Source of the DNA: Siphonodentalium dalli
Lineage: Eukaryota; Mollusca; Scaphopoda; Gadilida; Siphonodentaliidae
Direction of reading: 5' to 3'
Assembly (NCBI GenBank): GCA_032622095.1
Contig: CP136062.1
Location: 1,366,001 to 1,430,000 of the forward strand
DNA length: 64,000 nt
Of this stretch, positions 57,939 through 64,000 are shown one piece after another. Both the position numbers and the translations under genes were made by a program. The notes beneath the pieces are model-generated. The model saw nothing but the letters and a program-made list of their open reading frames with translations. It was not told where the DNA came from and did not search any database. Within the stretch, counting starts at the first letter, position 1; each line of letters starts with the position of its first letter.

Positions 57939-57956
57939 TGGTGCCTTCGAGCCAGG
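57939..57956 (+). other. Candidate primer binding site
   Basis: TGGTGCCTTCGAGCCAGG starts 11 bases after the LTR. Beginning with TGG, the complement of a tRNA CCA end, it is in the right place. I could not assign the tRNA. Confidence 0.5.
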
Positions 57957-58038
57957 ATCTGAACGCTAATCGCAGACACAACGTGAAGCCAGAAGAGGAA
58001 CAGTGTGAACAGAAACAGTGTGGGAAAATTCGCAAAAC

Positions 58039-58044
58039 GTGAGT
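58039..58044 (+). promoter_or_regulatory. Possible splice donor in the retrotransposon leader
   Basis: AAAAC|GTGAGT lies just upstream of the gag start. A donor here could make the spliced RNAs needed for the two downstream ORFs. There is no direct proof. Confidence 0.35.
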
Positions 58045-58063
58045 ATAACTGTTTATATGCATA

Positions 58064-58378
58064 ATGGCTTCAATCGAATGTTGGACATGTCGAGGTAATC
58101 AATTTGCCCGTGACTGTACCTTTAAGATCGAAAATCAAAGGCACATAGCTTGCTGGGTTTGTGCAGGAAATCATTTGGCTAGGAATTGCCCCTCTAAATC
58201 TGGAAACCCAAAGCGAAGGCAATGGAACGCGCCAATAGCACCGTATATAGCAAACCTCCGAAACCAACCCAATCGGTCACGTGGCCCATCCAATAATGCG
58301 CCGAATCACAGCCGGAAATATCCGACATCAAACAGACCACCACAATTAATGACCCTACCCGCATATAAAAAAAACTAG
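58064..58378 (+). CDS. Gag remnant: nucleocapsid with two variant zinc knuckles
   Basis: The 104-residue product contains CWTCRGNQFARDC (residues 6-18) and CWVCAGNHLARNC (30-42). The second is C-x2-C-x3-H-x4-C, one residue shorter than the usual CCHC knuckle. The first has Gln in place of the His and is probably weak. A basic, Asn/Pro/Arg-rich tail follows, as in nucleocapsids. Matrix and capsid regions are missing. The ATG at 58064 is chosen because it is the first in frame after the leader. The frame ends at TAG directly behind a slippery heptamer, which links it to the protease frame. Confidence 0.8.
   Translation: MASIECWTCRGNQFARDCTFKIENQRHIACWVCAGNHLARNCPSKSGNPKRRQWNAPIAPYIANLRNQPNRSRGPSNNAPNHSRKYPTSNRPPQLMTLPAYKKN
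58369..58375 (+). promoter_or_regulatory. -1 ribosomal frameshift site A_AAA_AAC
   Basis: In the gag frame the codons read AAA AAA AAC TAG. The heptamer A_AAA_AAC is a canonical slippery sequence. A -1 slip continues as Leu-Gly-Asn-Pro and stays open into the protease frame, which is closed just upstream (TAA at 58366). This fixes how the second ORF is expressed. I did not model the downstream RNA structure. Confidence 0.8.
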
Positions 58379-59952
58379 GGAATCCTCTCATTGAGGCCAC
58401 GAATGGGAGGAAATATAACATAAATATTGTGGGGAACCCCAGCTCATGTTTAGTTAGAATATGTAAAGATAAATATCGCTCGTTGGTGGATAGTGGCGCG
58501 GAAGTGTCATTGATTCACAAACGCGTCTATGACGCATTACAGTTCCGACCAAAACTAACTAGGGAACACATCAACCTTAGATCCGTGAATGGGAAGTCAC
58601 TGGGCGTACTTGGTAGCGTGGAACTAACGTTCAGGATGGCGAAACTAAAATTAACCCATAAATTTTATGTGGTGAATGATATGACCCGGAATATGATCTT
58701 AGGGAGGGACTGGTTGACCTCTCGGGGGGTCAGACTATATTATGACCTGGGATGCCTCAAGGTCAGTGACGTGTACGTCCCCTTGGAATCGGACGCGCAC
58801 ATAGCTTCCCTGCTGAGATTGACCAGCAAGGTTAGTTTAAAGCCCCAAACATCAACTTTATGTATGGGAAAATCAAAAAACTTAGCTTCTCTTCACAAGT
58901 TGACATTAGTAGAGATGGCCCAAATCGAAAAAGGCTACCTAGCATCAAAACCCGGTTTGGAGGTAAGGAAGTCGATTTCGGAACTAGGTAAAAGACATCA
59001 AGTCCCATTGCTACTTGTGAACAACACTAATAAAACCGTTTATCTACGGCGCGGCAGTGTAGTTGGAAAATCAGTCACGTATGGACGAAGACGCAATCGT
59101 GCTGGGAAAGGTTATTGTCAAATAATATTACAGCAACAGCCTAAATCATTTATGATGGTAGACAAACACGTGAAACAGGCGAAACGCCAACAAGCAGCGG
59201 AATTTAACAGAAAGGCCACATACACCAAATTCGAGATTGGCGAGGCCGTCTATGTGAAGAATCATTTACGAAAAAGCAAACTTGAAAGCAAATGGAAACC
59301 CTACTTCCGCATAACCAAGCAAATAACGCCCGTTACTTTCGAGTTAAGGAATCAATTAACTGGGAAAGTCACACAATCCCACGCTGAACATATGCGCAAA
59401 GCCAACCTGGAATGGGAAATCCCCAAAACTGACAACAACAAGCGTGCTCAAACGTATGTCGTTCCCCCCGAAGACGAAGATAGCGGCGTACCTGCCCCTA
59501 ACCCTGTGGGTGGGTCTTCTGGCGATGAAACCGAACCATTACCAGATGATGTAATCGCTCGATATCGGAGACAATGTTCGGACTCCGATGACGAAGATGT
59601 CCCTTTAAGCGAGCTTAAGATGCGCTTACAGCGTAGAAAAACAAGACTCGCACGCTCAGGGCCGCTACAAAACCCTGACTCGTCCACGGACGAGAGATCA
59701 GAGCCGAGTGCCAAAGCACGACGCGCCCCAGCGCCTCGTCAACACGGGCGCAAAGTAACAAGGATGTTTACGAGTGATGACAGCTCAGAGGATGAGTTAA
59801 TGGAATTGGCCGCCATTGAACAAACCCCTCGTGAATGTAAGCCCGTACCGGCCCCACGCAAGTGTAATCAGCTCATGAATGGAGCGCTTAGTGACATAAG
59901 AACCAAGCAATCATTTAAAAACCTGTTGTACTCAATGGCAGCAGTGATGTAA
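58375..59952 (+). CDS. Protease fused in frame to the integrase C-terminal tail
   Basis: Numbered from the GTG at 58429, the retropepsin active site is VDSGAEVSLI (Asp 21) and the ILGRDWL motif is at 90-96. A pre-RT segment (VPLLLVNNTNKTVYLRRGS) runs to about residue 213. Directly after it comes integrase-tail sequence: AEFNRKATY, GEAVYVKNHL, KWKPYFRITK (Trp near 288) and SHAEHMRKA (near 317). RT, RNase H and the integrase core are deleted without loss of frame. The last 160 residues are an acidic/basic, Ser-rich, probably disordered tail ending at TAA 59952. Translation is expected by -1 frameshift from gag, not from the GTG. The unbroken 500-codon frame suggests recent deletion or retained use. 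Confidence 0.82.
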   Translation, partial: LGNPLIEATNGRKYNINIVGNPSSCLVRICKDKYRSLVDSGAEVSLIHKRVYDALQFRPKLTREHINLRSVNGKSLGVLGSVELTFRMAKLKLTHKFYVVNDMTRNMILGRDWLTSRGVRLYYDLGCLKVSDVYVPLESDAHIASLLRLTSKVSLKPQTSTLCMGKSKNLASLHKLTLVEMAQIEKGYLASKPGLEVRKSISELGKRHQVPLLLVNNTNKTVYLRRGSVVGKSVTYGRRRNRAGKGYCQIILQQQPKSFMMVDKHVKQAKRQQAAEFNRKATYTKFEIGEAVYVKNHLRKSKLESKWKPYFRITKQITPVTFELRNQLTGKVTQSHAEHMRKANLEWEIPKTDNNKRAQTYVVPPEDEDSGVPAPNPVGGSSGDETEPLPDDVIARYRRQCSDSDDEDVPLSELKMRLQRRKTRLARSGPLQNPDSSTDERSEPSAKARRAPAPRQHGRKVTRMFTSDDSSEDELMELAAIEQTPRECKPVPAPRKCNQLMNGALSDIRTKQSFKNLLYSMAAVM

Positions 59953-60346
59953 ATAATAATGAAACGCCCGAACTATTTACCTGGATTTCATTTCGGAATG
60001 AATGAGACCCCACTTTTAACGGTCTTATTGATGACTGATGAGTCTAACCTGGCTTCGTAAATGTTGAACATAGTTAGCCCGACGCCCCAGACCGAATCGC
60101 GAATAAATAGTCATGTTCGGATCAATGACAGGTCGCGCGCCCCATGAAACCCGGCACGTGTGCATGGCGATTTAATAAATAAAGCTTTGAACTTTACAAT
60201 CACGCGCCGAGAGATAACGAGCACCGCGCCGACGTGCACGCCGCCACCCTTAGGGTTACTGCGTTTAAGCGCACCCCGCTCAAATAAACACGATCGAAAA
60301 TATGCTCACGACTGACTTAGCGAACGAAAAAGTATTACCCCAATGA
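59953..60346 (+). other. Retrotransposon spacer between pol and the membrane ORF
   Basis: No open frame of note. It is GC-richer than the flanks (GGTCGCGCGCCCCATG, CGCGCCGAC). If a complete relative has an envelope-type gene, its body would be expected here. Confidence 0.4.
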
Positions 60347-60637
60347 ATGGTAGAGATGGCCAGGGTGGTATTTTGCCCTAGTAACGTAGTTACAGTAGTA
60401 ATTTTCATTATCTTGACCCACCGATTCTGGTGGAAATTTGTTAAACGACATTTACCAAGGTTAGCCATTATGTATAATAAGCAGTTAGACCAGCGACCTG
60501 AGGATATCCCGAATGCCGTGTTCAAAGAGCCCATAGACGAAACAATGGAGACGGATGCACCAAAGCCGTCTGCGCTATTCCGGGACAACACTCAGGAACG
60601 CCTACATGTATATCCAATTATAGCCGTCAGAGGCTGA
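60347..60637 (+). CDS. Small single-pass membrane protein ORF of the retrotransposon
   Basis: 96 residues starting at ATG 60347. A hydrophobic stretch (NVVTVVIFIILT, residues 13-24) is followed by an aromatic/basic patch HRFWWKFVKRHL and a tail of about 60 residues with many Pro, Asp and Glu. This looks like the anchor and cytoplasmic tail of an envelope-type protein whose ectodomain is deleted, or a separate small membrane protein. No fusion peptide or furin site is present. Function not established. Confidence 0.5.
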   Translation: MVEMARVVFCPSNVVTVVIFIILTHRFWWKFVKRHLPRLAIMYNKQLDQRPEDIPNAVFKEPIDETMETDAPKPSALFRDNTQERLHVYPIIAVRG

Positions 60638-61036
60638 CCACATCTGTGGCGGATTTGGATTAGTATTAATTATGTATCGTATATTAATGTATTCCGAATT
60701 TCCTCCGTAATTATTGTTGCGCGGATATCAGAATCATTTGCATGTATATAGACATTTATGCATTTCATATATTTCAAATATTAATTGTTGCATAACGATG
60801 TCCAGGGTATTATAGTTGTATAATCATCAGAATGATTATAGCAAGCGTTGAATAGGGACTATAAATCCCGACATTCAGTCATACGTTTTGATGATTGAAA
60901 TCAATCACCCCGACTTATCTTGTGTTTAACTGTTCGTCAACCGATCCATCTATATAATTAGTTGTAAATTCCATTTTCGTATTGGGCCGATCTGACGACC
61001 CTCAAGCGATACCGATAAATTGGAAAAGTAACCATT

Positions 61037-61627
61037 GTGTATACTGACTGTGTCATTTGTTCTCAAACCTCACACAAATATCCGTTTGAGTATTACAGGC
61101 TGACCATGGCGGTGGAACAAGGGTCGACCAGTTGTCAGAACCTACCCCCATACTCGGACATTGAGGACGAAAATACCTCGACATCCGATGATGACGATAT
61201 GACACCCAATTCAGATGCACGACCATCCACCAGCAGGCGGCCGCTTGAAAGCTACCTCGACATGATGCCGCGCATGCAGTCACCCACATCCTACAACCAG
61301 CCATGGGTACAGCCTTACAACGAGCATAGACGATATTACGCAATGCAGTCACCTCCCCCGCCTTACAGCCCGCCCAGAGAAACTGAAGATGCACTCATCG
61401 ACATCGACCCCGATTGGTACTACTTCACGGACGAACACCGACAGCCGATCCAGACTCGCCAGCGAACCTACGCTAGAGCACGACAGCAGCCGTACCAACG
61501 ACACCGACGGACATACGAACAACGGAGGCCTCTCATTCACCGATGCCGCTGTTGCGAACTACTCCGACGAATCATCAACCTGCTACGCAGCGACGGATTG
61601 GACTTGCGATTTCAGGATCAACTTTAA
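61037..61627 (+). CDS. Accessory ORF with PPxY motif and Cys-rich C-terminus
   Basis: 196 residues, or 173 if translation starts at the in-frame ATG 61106. It has LPPYSDIEDE (36-45) followed by an acidic Ser/Thr stretch, PPPPYSPP (106-113) and an Arg/Gln/Tyr-rich region. The C-terminus is CRCCELLRRIINLLRSDGLD, a Cys cluster (170-173) leading into an amphipathic helix. PPxY motifs bind WW domains of NEDD4-family ligases and serve as budding (late) motifs in retroviruses. The link to that function here is inference. I recognise no homologue. Confidence 0.55.
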   Translation: MYTDCVICSQTSHKYPFEYYRLTMAVEQGSTSCQNLPPYSDIEDENTSTSDDDDMTPNSDARPSTSRRPLESYLDMMPRMQSPTSYNQPWVQPYNEHRRYYAMQSPPPPYSPPRETEDALIDIDPDWYYFTDEHRQPIQTRQRTYARARQQPYQRHRRTYEQRRPLIHRCRCCELLRRIINLLRSDGLDLRFQDQL

Positions 61628-61815
61628 AATCAAAAAAAGTCACAGCCAGTAGGTCGGAGTTGTCTGAGAGACGCCCAGACGACCCGATCTACACGGAGAC
61701 GGCCGACATCGAACCAACTATCCATCGCCGATGCCGCTGTTGCGAAACACTTCGACGAATCATCGACCTGCTGCGCAGCGACGAATTGGACTTGCGATTT
61801 CAAGATCAACTTTAA
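61535..61815 (+). repeat. 188-bp tandem duplication at the end of the accessory ORF
   Basis: 61535-61627 and 61723-61815 encode nearly the same ending (CRCC, LLRRII or TLRRII, LRSDxLDLRFQDQL) and both stop with TAA/TTTAAA. The second copy is in another frame, open from 61543, so it would need splicing or its own start. Confidence 0.75.
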
Positions 61816-61826
61816 ACCGAAAAACT

Positions 61827-61833
61827 GAAGGAG
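61827..61833 (+). other. Candidate polypurine tract
   Basis: GAAGGAG lies three bases before the 3' LTR. It is the only purine run at this place and would prime plus-strand DNA synthesis. Confidence 0.55.
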
Positions 61834-61836
61834 TAA

Positions 61837-62637
61837 TGTGCCAAGACAACCCCAGGGACATAACTTTCAACCCGGGAAGAAGACAGGCAATCTCTTAGTC
61901 GCGGGAGCCGCTAGTTTACCACACATACTAGCGCCCTGCTGACCACATCAACATTGCGAAATACTGGACATCAAAACGAATATGCAGTAACCAGGCCGAT
62001 ACATACATAGTAAGACAGCTGTGAAGTAAACAGAACGTTTACGGGATTAGCGAGACGAGATACTTCACCCACATCGGTCATTGAAACCTAACGCAGCACG
62101 AAGACAGGGATAAGATACCTAAAGAACACATAGGAAAAATCACCTCGCATGAGTAGCCCGGGAACGCCCCATCCAATGGATCATGAAACGCGGATCCAGG
62201 CGGAATAACACCATGTTCCTATTTAGAGGCAGAGGAGTTCGAGTCCAGAGACCAGTTCTAGCCGACCACCAAGCAGTGACCAAGAACTCTCAGACGCACG
62301 AAAGGAGGATCGAATCCCTGACGAGCAGCAATGGACGAAAATGCAAGGTAAACATTATGAGCTTGTATTTCTAACAACGTCCTACTGATGCGCCGACGGA
62401 AGAAGAAGAGCAGACGACAGGAAGATAAACTCAACCGGAACTCAACCGAGTAGATGACAAGCAGACACGCCCGATCTATGAAGACAGAAGAAGACCCTAA
62501 ACCGAGCAGACGACAGGAAGATAAACTCAACCAGGAGAAACCCAGATGCCGATGATTGAACATTATTGACTTTGTTGTAAATAAATAATCAAACCGTTCT
62601 GATAGCCTTAAGAGTTATATGTACCCGTATTGGCACA
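61837..62637 (+). repeat. 3' LTR (801 bp)
   Basis: Same length as the 5' LTR, with about five single-base differences. AATAAA at 62580-62585 is the probable polyadenylation signal. It is followed by the CAAT duplication at 62638. Confidence 0.93.
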
Positions 62638-63040
62638 CAATGCCGATTGAGCTCAAACTTGCTACCTACGGGAAGTGTCATATATGTGTGTGTGTCCTTT
62701 ATAGACTCGAACCGATTGAGCTCAAACTTGCTAAATACGGGAAGTGTCATGGACGGGTTCGTTGAAAAACCAAAAAAAAATCTGGTAAAATTGAAAAACA
62801 AAATTAAAAAGGCACAATTAACTCCTTGAAAACCCAAAAAAAATCTGGTAAAATTTAAAAACAAAAGCACATTTAACTCATTGAAAAAAAAAATAATTAA
62901 CTCATTGAAAAAAAAAAAAAATAATTAAAATTGTCATGTTTCTGCTGCAAATGCAGCACAAGTGTCTCGGAACCTGTTGCAATTGCTTTTTCGAACAAAG
63001 CCATGGGACGAATGCCGCCAGTGGCGGGCTAACCTGCTAG

Positions 63041-63578
63041 TCTCTTCTATATATTTTGAGAACTCCTTGTATTCGAGAGATAGCCCACACCCTCCGGACC
63101 TCAATGATATGATCGTGAATGAGTATTGATATACCCCACTAAACTTTGACAAACACCAGTAATGGTGTGTAGATCATTTACATATCTCTCCTATATATTT
63201 TGATACAATCTATCTAATTTACATATCTCTCTTATATATTTATGTTTGTGTGTGTGTTGTACTTCATACAAATCTACGATTCTCGACCGATCGGGACGAA
63301 ACTTGGTACGTGTGTGTAGTTTGACCAGGCGGTGGTCGTGTCGTATTGGCGAGCCCGTGCGACGCCCGTGCAGCGCATGCGCAGACGAGATCTCGGAAAC
63401 GGGTGGAGTTATCGACTTGAAATTTGGTGTGTGAATGTATCTTGCCCCGGATACGAATTTTATCGGGCGTGCGACGCAAGCTTCGCGCATGCGCAGACCA
63501 GATCTCGGAAACGGGTGGAGCTATCGACTTGAAATTTGGTTTTTGAATAGCCCGGACAACGTCGGGCTCATCGGCTAG
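63041..63578 (+). mobile_element. Helitron family B, copy 2, with a different 3' end
   Basis: The start TCTCTTCTATATATTTTGAG and the first 300 bases match 43191 onward, but the 3' end is different: hairpin AGCCCG / CGGGCT (63549-63568), CATCGG and CTAG (63575-63578). CpG-rich units with GCGCATGCGCAGAC are present. Confidence 0.75.
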
Positions 63579-63600
63579 TACTATATATTTTGAGACTTCG

Positions 63601-63631
<31 letters not shown>

Positions 63632-64000
63632 ACTTCATAGAATCGAAAACGGTTCGCTCGATTGAGTTCAAACTTCCCATCTAAATGTAAAAACCCACGG
63701 GAATCGTCGTCGCGGCGTTTTGGAGAAGCTCAGAGCACGCGTTCTCCACTCACCGCAAAGGCACGGCGGGGGTTAATCAAGTGATTATTTAATGAGCGTT
63801 TGTTTTTTACGCAACGCTATAAAGAGCGCCTGTTTGCCATTCAACGTTATTTGCATCTGCAGAGAGATATACGGAACATACATTAAATTTAAAAAACATT
63901 TGTTTGTGACCAACCCTGCGAGCACGGATGGCGCGCTTTGTTTTTACAGTATATACTTATATACCGAAATCATCCCAGATAATCACGAATATAGCATCAG
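63579..64000 (+). mobile_element. Helitron 5' part, cut by the window end
   Basis: TACTATATATTTTGAGACTT follows CTAG. After a long TA tract come the family blocks, including CGGTTCGCTCGATTGAG as in 49011-49440 and the paired GAGCG boxes. The 3' end is outside the window. Confidence 0.75.

Larger units (their letters stand above)
57127..62637 (+). mobile_element. LTR retrotransposon (Ty3/gypsy-like), internally deleted, young
   Basis: Two 801-bp LTRs beginning TGTGCC and ending GGCACA flank 3,909 bases. The target duplication is CAAT (57123-57126 and 62638-62641). The LTRs differ at about five sites by eye, so the insertion is recent. The interior holds a gag remnant (nucleocapsid only), protease, integrase tail, a small membrane ORF and an accessory ORF, all open. 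Reverse transcriptase, RNase H and the integrase core are missing, so it must have been moved by a complete relative. The site lies in a Helitron, and unoccupied homologous sites exist at 41540 and 50495. I place it in Ty3/gypsy from the protease and integrase-tail style, not proven. Confidence 0.9.
55341..63040 (+). mobile_element. Helitron host copy split by a Helitron and by an LTR retrotransposon
   Basis: Its parts are TCTA at 55341-55344, then 56495-57126, then 62642-63040. It begins TCTA|TACTATATATTTTGAG once the insert 55345-56494 is removed, and ends with hairpin CCGCCAGTGGCGG and CTAG at 63037-63040. The summed length is about 1,035 bp, close to the 1,075-bp family A copies, which supports the reconstruction of the nesting. 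Confidence 0.75.

Noticed and set aside
57939-57956. Assigning the primer tRNA
   Set aside because: The site starts TGG as expected, but I could not match the rest to a specific tRNA 3' end with confidence.
60280-60591. 103-codon minus-strand frame
   Set aside because: Antisense shadow of the small membrane ORF of the retrotransposon.
37160-64000. Rolling-circle replication gene (Rep/helicase) for the Helitrons
   Set aside because: No frame shows the HUH or helicase motifs; all copies here are too short and non-coding.

Overview
The window looks like repeat-rich invertebrate nuclear DNA. It is AT-rich, has no operons or dense coding, contains one gene spread over introns of 2-4 kb, and is packed with DNA transposons, Helitrons, LINE and Penelope-like remnants and one LTR retrotransposon. 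A decayed 5S rRNA copy resembles the protostome form of that gene, and one repeat carries a GGGAGATAACTC string I associate with molluscs. My best guess is a lophotrochozoan, possibly a mollusc; the species cannot be named from sequence alone.

The one host gene I can support is a METTL24-like methyltransferase on the minus strand. Five coding exons (28381-28141, 24556-24437, 20973-20902, 18528-18357, 14518-14219) join with matching splice phases into about 300 residues ending at a stop codon. Its first exon or exons, right of 28381, are not securely found. Every intron is loaded with mobile DNA.

Region by region: 1-3.6 kb holds a Helitron-like 3' end and a compound CT-rich satellite. 3.6-14 kb holds terminal-inverted-repeat (TIR) and foldback elements and no gene. 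14.2-28.4 kb is the METTL24-like gene; its introns hold a MITE pair, the 5S pseudogene, a perfect 59-bp-arm palindrome, a nested foldback and an internally deleted MULE element with a FLYWCH remnant. That MULE splits an older repeat whose uninterrupted copy lies at 28.4-28.8 kb. 28.8-37.1 kb carries LINE 3' remnants, a TTAA-flanked MITE, a possible hAT-like element and a 59-bp minisatellite.

From 37.16 kb to the end the window is mainly a cluster of non-autonomous Helitrons (5' TC, 3' GC-rich hairpin, CTAG). They sit end to end and inside one another, and are interrupted by a Penelope-like fragment between identical 337-bp direct repeats (39.9-41.3 kb), a 3.35-kb TIR element (45.7-49.0 kb), a triple mariner-type MITE array (52.6-53.1 kb) and a complete-looking young LTR retrotransposon (57127-62637). 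That element has 801-bp LTRs, a CAAT target duplication, a nucleocapsid-only gag, an A_AAA_AAC frameshift site, a protease fused in frame to the integrase tail (reverse transcriptase, RNase H and integrase core absent), a small membrane ORF and a PPxY-containing accessory ORF. No Helitron Rep/helicase, no intact transposase and no CRISPR were seen.
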